Source: an uncultured Collinsella sp.
GTDB lineage: Bacteria > Actinomycetota > Coriobacteriia > Coriobacteriales > Coriobacteriaceae
DNA length: 64,000 nt
NCBI GenBank assembly: GCA_900539735.1
Contig: UQDE01000005.1
Coordinates: forward strand, 14,876-78,875
Direction of reading: 5' to 3'
Below, piece by piece: positions 1 through 7,149 of this stretch. Position 1 is the first letter of the stretch. The number at the start of each line of letters is the position of its first letter. A program made the translations under genes and the position numbers. The notes under the pieces are model-generated. The model was not told the origin of the DNA and ran no database searches. It was given only the letters and a program-made list of their open reading frames with translations.

Positions 1-125
1 AGGCAAGGTGACGTGAAACGAAAGGGCGCTGACCTTCTGGTCGCGCCCTTGAAGTTGAACGTCAGATTGTCCAAATGCGGCCCGCGCAGCGTCGGCCCGT
101 TACGGCGTTTGGTAAAACGCCGTAA
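1..125 (-). repeat. Rod-shaped palindromic 3' element, copy A (cut by window edge)
   Basis: Read on the minus strand, this element begins at the stop codon of the RGG-protein gene. A short hairpin (arms 115-126 and 99-110, TACC loop) is followed by half of a long palindrome centred on a GACC-AGAA-GGTC hairpin at 31-42. Inner pairs are 9-14 with 59-64 and 2-6 with 67-71. The outer arm (about 72-85) has its partner before base 1, outside the window. The same element lies inverted at 3222-3360. It may act as a terminator or 3' UTR structure, because the GC hairpin is followed by a T-rich stretch on the minus strand. Confidence 0.75.
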
Positions 126-1037
126 CTAAAAACGGTTACCGCGGAAGCCGCCGCCGTTGCGGCCGCCACGGTCGCCACCACGACCGCCGCGGTCGTTACC
201 ACGGTTACCGCCGAAGCCACCACGGTTGCCGCCGCGATCGCCATAGCCACCACGGTTGCCGCCAAAGCCGCCGCGACCGCCACGGTCGCCGCCACGGTCA
301 CCAAAGCCGCCACGGCCGCCGCGATCGCCACCGCGACCGCCACGGTCACCGCCACGGCCACCGCGATCGCCAAAGCCGCCACGGCCGCCGCGATCGCCAC
401 CGCGGCCGCCACGGTCGTCACGGCCGCCGCGAGGACCGCGGTCCTCGTCCAGGCCCATGGCGACGAGCGGAGCGATAACCTTATCGAGAGCGGCCATCAG
501 CTCGGTGGCCTCCTCATAAGAAAGCTCGGGCAGGAGCTTCTCCTTCTTGTTGGCAAGCTCGACCAGGCCCTCAGCGGCATCCTCGGCGGCGAAGACAACA
601 ATCTTGCGCATATCGCCCTCGGCGTCGTCGATGCGGCCGACCAGATCGGCAGCCTCGGCCTCGGCCATCAGGCCATCGAGCTCACGAAGGCGCATGCCCA
701 GCAGGTCGGACATTTCCTTCTGCTCCATCTTGGGCTTGAGGTCAAGGAGCTTGATGGCGCGCTCGATGTTCGCCATGCGCTCGGCCTTGGCCTCCTCCTC
801 CTTGGAAATAGCAAAGCGACGGCTACGCAGCAGACGGGCGGCCTTCTGCATCTTGTCCATCAGCTCTTCGTCATCGTAATCAACGGCGGCCTCGACAACC
901 TCGGCCTCCTCCTCGGCGGAAACCTCGTCAGCAACCTCAACCTCGGCAGCTTCGGTTTCCACGGTCTCGACTGCCTCGACCTCGGCAGCCACGGTCTCGT
1001 TCTCGGTCTCGTTCATGATCTCTTCGTTCTCGGACAT
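126..1037 (-). CDS. RGG-repeat protein with acidic N-terminus and winged-helix-like core
   Basis: This 303-residue protein has three parts. Residues 1-60 are very acidic (Glu/Val/Ala rich). Residues about 75-190 form a helical region that resembles a MarR-like winged helix, though I cannot confirm the fold. Residues about 197-303 are almost entirely Arg-Gly-Gly, Asp-Arg-Gly-Gly and Gly-Phe-Gly units. RGG tails typically bind RNA and promote condensation, so an RNA-associated role is an inference. The start has AAGGAG seven bases upstream. The stop codon abuts palindromic element A. Function is unknown; a ribosome- or RNA-associated coriobacterial protein is the best guess. Confidence 0.8.
   Translation of the reverse strand: MSENEEIMNETENETVAAEVEAVETVETEAAEVEVADEVSAEEEAEVVEAAVDYDDEELMDKMQKAARLLRSRRFAISKEEEAKAERMANIERAIKLLDLKPKMEQKEMSDLLGMRLRELDGLMAEAEAADLVGRIDDAEGDMRKIVVFAAEDAAEGLVELANKKEKLLPELSYEEATELMAALDKVIAPLVAMGLDEDRGPRGGRDDRGGRGGDRGGRGGFGDRGGRGGDRGGRGGDRGGRGGFGDRGGDRGGRGGFGGNRGGYGDRGGNRGGFGGNRGNDRGGRGGDRGGRNGGGFRGNRF
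129..440. repeat. Degenerate tandem repeat encoding the RGG tail
   Basis: About 300 bp of GC-rich imperfect tandem repeats (units such as CCGCCACGGTCGCC and CCAAAGCCGCC) encode the RGG tail on the minus strand. The repetition opens a long plus-strand frame of Ala/Val dipeptides, which is an artefact of the repeat. The array is a likely place for length variation between strains. Confidence 0.85.
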
Positions 1038-1189
1038 GAGACTCCTTCTTGGCCCTCTCGGGCATCATCGCCCCATTCGCGGGGCCCGTCGCGCACTCTT
1101 TGCGCTTTAAACATTCATGCCTCTCGGCAAAACGTCCATTAGTTTATGGTGTCGCCATCCAATCTAGCTGCAGAATCTATGTGCACACA

Positions 1190-2605
1190 TTAATGCGACA
1201 TGTGCGACTCGCGACGAGCGTACACCAGCGACGTCGCGAACCCGACCACGGCAATTACAGCCGCCACACGCACGGCAGCTGCAAATCCAATCGCCTGGGC
1301 AACGTCGGACGCAGCGCCAGCGGCGCCGGCGGTCGCGGCAGAACTCGAGAGCAGGCCGATAAACAGCGACGGGCCAAACGATGCGGCAATCATGTTCCAC
1401 GTGTTGAGCAATGCCGTTCCGTGAGGATGCTCAGCGGCAGGCAGCGTCTCCAAGCCGGCCGTCTGCGAGGGACTCAGCACCAGGCCGACTCCGGCATACA
1501 CCACAACGGTCAGCGCCACGACAACGCCGATGTTCATGCTTGCCGCCGTCATCGAGATTGCAATCTGTCCCACGGCAATCAGGGCAAAGCCGACCGGCAG
1601 CAGCGGCCATGCGCCACGGGCGTCCATCACGCGTCCGCCCACAATCGAGGTCACGGCGTTGCAGGCAATCGCCGGCAAAATGAGCAGGCCCGCAACAAGT
1701 GCGGTCATGCCGTATGCGCCCTCAAAATAGAGCGGCAACAAAACGCTCATCGAGAACGTCGTCATCATCGACACCACCACAAGCAGGCACGCAGGCCAAA
1801 AGCGACCGCTCGCCATGGGACGCACGTTAAGCACCGGATGCTCGAGCTTGAGCTGGCGGGCCGCAAATAGGCCGAGCAGCACAATGGCGGCGAAGAACGT
1901 CACGATACCGGCAATCAGATTGGTCGAGAACTCGCCTACGGAATACACAAAAGCCGTAATACCGGCGGCGAGCAAAACTACCGACAGAATATCGAGCGTG
2001 GTATTCGAGCGCTCTCCGACATTCTGAACAAGCTTTACGCCCGCCGCAGCGACCAAAATGCCGCCCACCAGCGGCACTACGAACACCGCCCTCCAGCCAA
2101 ACAACGTGCACATAAGACCGCTAATCACGGGTCCAAACGCCGGCCCTAGCGTAATGCAGGCACCACCCAGACTCAGATACAGACCGAGCTTCTCGCGCGG
2201 AGCGCAAGACAGCACCACGTTCATCATGAGCGGGAACAAGATGCCCGATCCCACAGCCTGCAAAATACGGCTTGGCAGCAAAACGCTAAATGACGGAGCG
2301 AACAGGCACAGGACTTCGCCGGCGACCATGCATCCGCATGCGAAAAACAGCAGCTTGCGCGTCGAGAAACGGCCGGACAGGAAGGCCATGATGGCCGTAA
2401 AGATCGACGTCACGATCATGTAGCCCGAAACGAGCCACTGCGCCGTGGTGGCACTCACCGAAAAGGCCGCCATAATGTCGTGCAACGCCACGTTAATGAT
2501 GTTCTCGTTAAACGCGGCAATAAAGGCTGCAATATACATTACGACGAGAATCGCCGCAGTGGCCGATGGCGCTACTTGAACTTGTTGCTGAGATTTGCTC
2601 CCCAT
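1190..2605 (-). CDS. MFS drug exporter, DHA2-like (14 TM)
   Basis: The 471-residue product is a major facilitator superfamily transporter of the proton-driven DHA2 type. About 14 hydrophobic segments are visible. The first helix carries the typical NENIINVAL segment, followed by AQWLVSGYM and a LSGRFSTRK loop resembling MFS motif A. The probable role is proton-coupled efflux of drugs or toxic small molecules at the inner membrane; the substrate cannot be inferred. The ATG at 2605 is chosen because AGGAAGG lies just upstream and the protein then begins with a short cytoplasmic tail. A longer in-frame extension overlaps the divergent deformylase-like gene and is unlikely. Confidence 0.9.
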   Translation of the reverse strand: MGSKSQQQVQVAPSATAAILVVMYIAAFIAAFNENIINVALHDIMAAFSVSATTAQWLVSGYMIVTSIFTAIMAFLSGRFSTRKLLFFACGCMVAGEVLCLFAPSFSVLLPSRILQAVGSGILFPLMMNVVLSCAPREKLGLYLSLGGACITLGPAFGPVISGLMCTLFGWRAVFVVPLVGGILVAAAGVKLVQNVGERSNTTLDILSVVLLAAGITAFVYSVGEFSTNLIAGIVTFFAAIVLLGLFAARQLKLEHPVLNVRPMASGRFWPACLLVVVSMMTTFSMSVLLPLYFEGAYGMTALVAGLLILPAIACNAVTSIVGGRVMDARGAWPLLPVGFALIAVGQIAISMTAASMNIGVVVALTVVVYAGVGLVLSPSQTAGLETLPAAEHPHGTALLNTWNMIAASFGPSLFIGLLSSSAATAGAAGAASDVAQAIGFAAAVRVAAVIAVVGFATSLVYARRESHMSH

Positions 2606-2810
2606 GCATTTCCTTCCTCTTGGAACGACAGCCGCATCGCCCCAGAGGAACAGTCCAGGGCGAAAAATGAGCCCTAGACTTACGCCAGACGCCGTACACG
2701 ACGAATCTGGCAACATGGTCCAACGTCGAAAGATTGTAACGCGGACGCACAGCTTTCCTTCCGCGCTATTATTAAAAGTCCACGAAAGCATAAGACATGA
2801 GGAGCCCGCC

Positions 2811-3221
2811 ATGATTAAGCCCATCATGAAATCCGAGTTCTTTTTGCGTCTGCCTTCCGAAGACGCGGGACCCGACGATGCCGCGACCGGGCAGGATCTC
2901 CTAGATACACTCCACGAGCATGAGCGCGAGTGCGTGGGCCTCGCCGCCAACATGATCGGCGTGCGCAAACGCATCATCTGCGTAAAGGACGGCAACAGGA
3001 CACTCCTGATGTACAACCCTCAAATTCTTGAGCAGGTCAATGCCTATCAGACGAGCGAAGGATGTCTCTCGCTGATCGGCGAGCGTCCCTGTACCCGCTA
3101 TCGCCGCATTAAGGTTGAGTATTTGGACGAGAACTTCGTCAACCGCATCAAAAACTTCTCGGGCTACACCGCCGAAATCATCCAGCACGAAATCGACCAC
3201 TGCAACGGGATTGTTATTTAG
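2811..3221 (+). CDS. def: Peptide deformylase-like protein (Gln of motif 1 replaced by Met)
   Basis: The 136-residue protein has the three deformylase motifs: GLAANM at 43-48, EGCLS at 83-87 and HEIDH at 126-130, so the metal ligands (Cys and two His) and the catalytic Glu are present. Canonical enzymes have GLAAxQ in motif 1, where Gln stabilises the transition state; here the residue is Met. The family removes formyl groups from nascent N-terminal methionine. At 136 residues it is shorter than most deformylases (about 150-170). A ribosome site (GAGGAG) precedes the ATG. It is divergent from the MFS gene and its stop meets element copy B. It may be a specialised or weak enzyme. Confidence 0.85.
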   Translation: MIKPIMKSEFFLRLPSEDAGPDDAATGQDLLDTLHEHERECVGLAANMIGVRKRIICVKDGNRTLLMYNPQILEQVNAYQTSEGCLSLIGERPCTRYRRIKVEYLDENFVNRIKNFSGYTAEIIQHEIDHCNGIVI

Positions 3222-3360
3222 TTCCGCCGTTCTACCGAACGGCGGACCACTTGACGCTGCGCGAGCCGCATTCACGCCAATCTGACGTTCAATTTCGAGG
3301 GCGCGACCAGAAGGTCAGCGCCCTCTCATTTCACGTCACCTTGGCGCAAATGCGGCTCGC
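3222..3360 (+). repeat. Rod-shaped palindromic 3' element, copy B
   Basis: The element starts right after the deformylase-like stop codon. A 10-bp hairpin (3223-3232 with 3237-3246, loop TACC) is followed by a 100-nt near-palindrome, 3261-3360, centred at 3310. Arms 3261-3280 and 3341-3360 pair over 18 of 20 positions, 3283-3288 pairs with 3333-3338, 3297-3304 with 3318-3325, and the apex is GACC-AGAA-GGTC. It is homologous to the inverted copy at the left window edge. The TACC-loop stem differs by compensatory base pairs between copies, which indicates selection on structure. Confidence 0.85.
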
Positions 3361-3420
3361 TCGCTGTCGTATGTCTATCCTGCGACGCCTCGATTCTTGC
3401 GGCGGCAGGCACCTAATCCC

Positions 3421-4941
3421 CTACGATTGGCGGTAATGGTCAAAGAAGTCGGCGAGGTCTTCGAGGGACTCTTTGAGTACTTCCATGCGCGGCAGGTACA
3501 CGATGCGGAAGTGATCGGGCTCGGCCCAGTTAAAGCCGCCGCCGCGCGTGATCAGAATCTTCTTCTCGTGCAGCAGGTCAAGGGCGAACTGCTCGTCATC
3601 GGTGATGTTGAACTTCTTCACATCCATCTTGGGGAAGATGTAGAACGCTGCACGCGGCTTAACCACCGAGATGCCGTCAATCTTGTTGAGCGCCTCATAC
3701 ACAAAGTTGCGCTGCTCGTAGACACGGCCGCCGGGACGGATGTAGTCGTTAACGGACTGATGGCCACCGAGTGCCGTCTGAACGATCGACTGAGCCGGCA
3801 CGTTGGAGCACAGGCGCATGTTAGAGAGCATGTTGATGCCCATGATGAAGTCGCTCATGCAGCGCTGGTTGCCCGAAAGCACCATCCAGCCAATGCGATA
3901 GCCCGCGATCATGTGCGACTTGGACAGACCGCTAAAGGTGACACAGGGCAGATCGGGGGCGAGCGAGGCAATCGAGACGTGCTCGTAGCCGTCCATGCAC
4001 AGGCGGTCGTAGATCTCATCGGCAAAGATCATCAGCTGATGCCTGCGTGCAATCTCGACGATGCCCTCGAGCACCTCGCGCGGATAGACAGAGCCCGTGG
4101 GGTTGTTGGGGTTGATGATGACGAGGGCTTTGGTCGCGCTCGTAATCTTGGACTCCATATCCTCCAGGTCGGGATACCAATCCGCCTGCTCATCGCACAG
4201 ATAATGTACGGGATGACCGCCAGCAAGGGTAGCGCACGCCGTCCAGAGCGGATAGTCGGGGCTGGGGATCAGAATCTCGTCGCCATTGTCGAGCAGCGCG
4301 TTCATCGAAAGCTGAATGAGCTCGGACACGCCGTTGCCCGTGTAGATATGCTCCATCTGAACGTTGGGCAGGCCTTTGATCTGCGAATACTGCATGATCG
4401 CCTTGCGCGCGGAGAACAGGCCACGCGAGTTGGAATAGCCTTCGCAGTCGGGCAGCTGCTGGCGCATGTCCTTGATGACCTCATCGGGCGTGCGGAAACC
4501 GAAGGGCGCCGGGTTGCCGATATTGAGCTTGAGGATGCGCTCGCCCTCGTCCTCCATACGGGCGGCCTCGTCGACGACGGGACCGCGCACGTCATACAGG
4601 ACGTTATCGAGCTTGGTGGATTTAGAAAAAGTACGCATGGTGGTGCTCCTTGCAATTTGAGCTGAGGGATGGGGTTCGGGTTTGGAATCGTTGCGGGGTG
4701 ATGATGCCTCGCCTTGATCGGCGTCGCCGGCAAGCAGCCAGGTAACATCGACCTCCAAAATACGGGCGAGCAGCTCAGCCACATCGCGCCGCGGGATCGT
4801 CTTGCCGCTCACATATTGGCTCATCTGACTCTTGCCGAGTTTTTTGCCGAGCATCTCCGATGCGCGGATCACGTCCGACTGGCGAACGTCGCGATCGGAC
4901 ATAGCCTGTCGCAGGCGATCGCTAAACGTCTCTTGGGCCAC
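3421..4941 (-). CDS. XRE-type HTH fused to alanine-type class I aminotransferase
   Basis: The 506-residue product joins an N-terminal helix-turn-helix (about residues 5-70) through a polar linker (about 75-100) to a complete PLP-dependent aminotransferase resembling AlaA/AvtA. The aminotransferase shows NPNNPTGS, DEIYDRL and the PLP lysine in SGLSKSH, followed by AGYRIGW. Such enzymes transfer amino groups between alanine or similar amino acids and 2-oxoacids. The GTG at 4941 has AGGAGG seven bases upstream. An internal ATG at 4638 also has AAGGAG upstream and would give a 405-residue free aminotransferase, the usual family length. A palindrome upstream suggests autoregulation. The fusion could be a metabolite-sensing regulator or a two-product gene. 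Confidence 0.88.
   Translation of the reverse strand: MAQETFSDRLRQAMSDRDVRQSDVIRASEMLGKKLGKSQMSQYVSGKTIPRRDVAELLARILEVDVTWLLAGDADQGEASSPRNDSKPEPHPSAQIARSTTMRTFSKSTKLDNVLYDVRGPVVDEAARMEDEGERILKLNIGNPAPFGFRTPDEVIKDMRQQLPDCEGYSNSRGLFSARKAIMQYSQIKGLPNVQMEHIYTGNGVSELIQLSMNALLDNGDEILIPSPDYPLWTACATLAGGHPVHYLCDEQADWYPDLEDMESKITSATKALVIINPNNPTGSVYPREVLEGIVEIARRHQLMIFADEIYDRLCMDGYEHVSIASLAPDLPCVTFSGLSKSHMIAGYRIGWMVLSGNQRCMSDFIMGINMLSNMRLCSNVPAQSIVQTALGGHQSVNDYIRPGGRVYEQRNFVYEALNKIDGISVVKPRAAFYIFPKMDVKKFNITDDEQFALDLLHEKKILITRGGGFNWAEPDHFRIVYLPRMEVLKESLEDLADFFDHYRQS
4646..4651 (-). promoter_or_regulatory. Internal Shine-Dalgarno site within the HTH-aminotransferase gene
   Basis: AAGGAG on the minus strand lies seven bases before an in-frame ATG at 4638, exactly where the aminotransferase domain begins (MRTFSKSTKL). 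This could produce the enzyme without its DNA-binding domain. Confidence 0.55.
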
Positions 4942-4962
4942 TAGAACCTCCTTGCTGGCAAA

Positions 4963-5044
4963 GTTCAATTTATAGAACACGAATTGAACCATGGTTCAAT
5001 TTAGCAAGCAGTATAACGCGGCGCTTCATTCGAAAGTTCAATTT
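4963..5044 (-). promoter_or_regulatory. Probable operator: perfect 20-bp palindrome plus half-sites
   Basis: The sequence AATTGAACCATGGTTCAATT at 4982-5001 is a perfect palindrome. Its half-site GTTCAATT recurs at 4963-4970 and 5036-5043. The cluster lies 20-100 bp upstream of the GTG start of the HTH-aminotransferase, the normal place for an autoregulatory operator. Confidence 0.7.
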
Positions 5045-5103
5045 CATAAGAAAATGTATCGGACTCCGAGATCTGCCCAAAGCAAACAATGGCGTGTACA
5101 CGT

Positions 5104-5961
5104 TTAGAGGTATTCGAGAAAACGGGCGGCGGCAAGCGAAACGTCGGCCGTTCGATATATGGCATTGATCTGCCGATGGGGATGTCCCTCGAGCGAACGC
5201 ACGGCAACATCGAACTGACAACGGCGCAAGATGAGCGCGGGAAGAATGCTCACGCCCAGGCCGTCCTCGACCATAGCCATAATCGCATAATCATCCCAGG
5301 TCGACAGCTTGGAGCACACCGTCAGCCCCGCCCGACGGAACAGCGGCGTAATCTCGTCATCGGTGCCGCGTTCTAGCAGAATAAACTGCTCGTTGGCTAA
5401 ATCGGCAAGAGAAACGACCTCCGCCGTGGCAAGCAAAGAATCTGCCGGCACTACCGCCATCAACTCGTCGCGCACCAAAGACCGCGATGCCATGCCGTTT
5501 TCTCGTGGCTCACGCGGGATAAAGCCCAGGTCGCAGCGGCCTTCCGCCACCCATTGCTCAATCTCGGAGTAATCACCCATCAGCAGCTCGTAATCGACAT
5601 CCGGATGATCGGCGCGAAAGCGCGCAATCACCGGCGGCAGCACGTGGGTCGCCACACTCGAAAACGTACCGATGCAGATTTTGCCGCGCATGAGCCCGCG
5701 CATCTCATCCACCCGTCGCTGCAAGCGAGTGAATTCCTCGCAGAGCGCCTCGACAGCCGGCATGACCTGCCGCCCGTCGGCAGAAAGCACTACGCCCTCG
5801 CGACTGCGGTCGAGCACCTTAAAGCCCCAATCGGCCTCAAGATCGGCCACCATACGGCTCACGCCCGACTGCGAATAGCTCAGGCGCTCGGCAGCACGCG
5901 TAAAGCTTCCGGCGCGCACCGTCTCCAGCAGTACCTGCATCTTTTGAATATTCGTTTCCAC
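5104..5961 (-). CDS. LysR family transcriptional regulator
   Basis: The 285-residue protein has the LysR winged HTH at residues 5-65 (SFTRAAERLSYSQSGVSRMV) followed by a periplasmic-binding-like effector domain to the C-terminus. It is divergent from the EamA exporter at 6080, and the 118-bp space between them carries a dyad of LysR type, so it most likely controls that exporter and itself. The effector is unknown. Its C-terminal block (DDYAIMAMVEDGLGVSIL) closely matches that of the LysR at 41010, which also faces an EamA gene, so the two pairs look paralogous. Confidence 0.9.
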   Translation of the reverse strand: METNIQKMQVLLETVRAGSFTRAAERLSYSQSGVSRMVADLEADWGFKVLDRSREGVVLSADGRQVMPAVEALCEEFTRLQRRVDEMRGLMRGKICIGTFSSVATHVLPPVIARFRADHPDVDYELLMGDYSEIEQWVAEGRCDLGFIPREPRENGMASRSLVRDELMAVVPADSLLATAEVVSLADLANEQFILLERGTDDEITPLFRRAGLTVCSKLSTWDDYAIMAMVEDGLGVSILPALILRRCQFDVAVRSLEGHPHRQINAIYRTADVSLAAARFLEYL

Positions 5962-5978
5962 GACACGCCTCCACCTTT

Positions 5979-5997
5979 ACATGAATTTTTGTCATGT
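5979..5997. promoter_or_regulatory. LysR-type dyad in divergent intergenic region
   Basis: ACATGA-N7-TCATGT is a dyad with the T-N11-A form bound by LysR proteins. It lies between the divergent LysR and EamA starts, close to the LysR start. Confidence 0.55.
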
Positions 5998-6079
5998 TAG
6001 CCATGCATTATATTCGCTTTTCTTCTATTGTCAGTTCGCCCATAGTGAACATGCTCGAATATAGAGGGGACGGAAGCGC

Positions 6080-6991
6080 ATGGACAACGGACTGTTTACG
6101 TACTTAGCAGCATTGCTATTGTTTGGCTCCAACGGCATCATCGCCGCTGCCATCGCGCTGCCGAGCTCCGATATCGTGCTACTGCGCACGTTTTTGGGCG
6201 CCCTCTCGCTTGTCACTATCCTTGCCATCACCCAACGCCATAAACTGCAGGCGCCATCTCGTCCCCGCGAAGCCGCAGCACTCCTTCTGTCGGGAGCCGC
6301 GCTGGGTGCCAGCTGGATTTTTCTGTTCCGTGCCTACCAGACGATCGGCGTCGGCGTATCCTCGCTGCTGTACTACTGTGGCCCCATCATTGTCATGGCG
6401 CTCTCCCCACTCATCTTTGGTGAAAAACTGACCGGCGGCAAAATCGCCGGGTTTATCGCCGTCACCTGCGGTGCTTTTCTCATTGCAGCACAAGGTCTAG
6501 GCGGCAATATGCCCATTGCGGGTATCGTCTGCGGTATCGCCTCGGCATTTTGCTATGCGCTGATGGTCATCGCTAGCAAGGGTGCGCCACACATCGAAGG
6601 CCTCGAGAACTCCACGCTCCAGGTGAGCGCCGCCTTTGTGACCGCGCTGGTCCTCACGCTCATCACGCAGGGCGCTCCCTCATTCCTGTCCGCCGGCGTC
6701 GCCGCCAGTATTGATTGGCGCGCCGTCGTCATGCTCGGCGTCGTCAACACCGGCATCGGTTGCCTGCTCTACTTTAGTGCCGTCGCCAAGCTGCCCGTCC
6801 AGACCGTCGCGGTCGTCGGCTACCTCGAGCCGCTTTCGGCCGTCGTGTTCTCGGCCGTCCTTTTGGGCGAAGCCATAACACCGGTCCGTCTGATGGGCGC
6901 CGCGCTTATCATCGGCGGCGCGATTTTTTGCGAACTCGCCGGCAAACGCGCAAACGCCAAGGCTGGCATCGCCCAGACAGTACGTGCTTAA
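6080..6991 (+). CDS. EamA/DMT family metabolite exporter
   Basis: The 303-residue protein has about ten hydrophobic segments arranged as two EamA repeats (roughly residues 5-135 and 150-285), the architecture of drug/metabolite transporters such as RhaT and YdcZ relatives. Typical features are the short N-terminal helix with LLFGSNGIIAAA and the second repeat ending in EPLSAVVFSAVLLGE. It probably exports an amino acid or other small metabolite; the substrate is unknown. GAGGGGACGG upstream supplies the ribosome site. It is divergent from and probably controlled by the LysR protein at 5104. Confidence 0.9.
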   Translation: MDNGLFTYLAALLLFGSNGIIAAAIALPSSDIVLLRTFLGALSLVTILAITQRHKLQAPSRPREAAALLLSGAALGASWIFLFRAYQTIGVGVSSLLYYCGPIIVMALSPLIFGEKLTGGKIAGFIAVTCGAFLIAAQGLGGNMPIAGIVCGIASAFCYALMVIASKGAPHIEGLENSTLQVSAAFVTALVLTLITQGAPSFLSAGVAASIDWRAVVMLGVVNTGIGCLLYFSAVAKLPVQTVAVVGYLEPLSAVVFSAVLLGEAITPVRLMGAALIIGGAIFCELAGKRANAKAGIAQTVRA

Positions 6992-7025
6992 AAGCCCCTG
7001 CTTTGAAATGCTACCTGCGTAGATA

Positions 7026-7049
7026 AATAATCCCCAGCTGAGGATTATT
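7026..7049 (+). promoter_or_regulatory. Hairpin in the leader of the Kup gene
   Basis: AATAATCC and GGATTATT form an 8-bp stem with an 8-nt loop, between the EamA stop and the Kup start. No T-run follows, so it is not an obvious terminator. It could be an operator or leader structure. Confidence 0.4.
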
Positions 7050-7106
7050 GTCTAAAATAACCTGATGTGCCAAACTGCTCTTGTATGTATAAAGACGGCA
7101 TAAAGA

Positions 7107-7127
7107 TTATCTGTCCTAAACAGATAA
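7107..7127 (+). promoter_or_regulatory. TTATCTGT-N5-ACAGATAA dyad before Kup start
   Basis: A perfect 8-bp inverted repeat with a 5-nt spacer ends 22 bp before the likely GTG start. It could be a repressor site or an mRNA hairpin limiting ribosome access. Confidence 0.45.
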
Positions 7128-7149
7128 CCGGATGTCTAAGGGAGTCCAC

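Noticed and set aside
62..421. Long minus-strand frame of Ala/Val repeats
   Set aside because: It is the shadow of the RGG repeat DNA read in another frame and has no plausible start signal.
129..440. CRISPR-like array
   Set aside because: The repeats are in coding sequence, vary in length and lack spacers and cas genes.
2606..3016. N-terminal extension of the MFS exporter
   Set aside because: It has no ribosome site, overlaps the divergent deformylase gene and lacks transporter-like sequence.
7132..7149. ATG start of kup six codons upstream
   Set aside because: It lacks a ribosome site. The GTG with AAGGGAG is preferred, but the ATG is not excluded.
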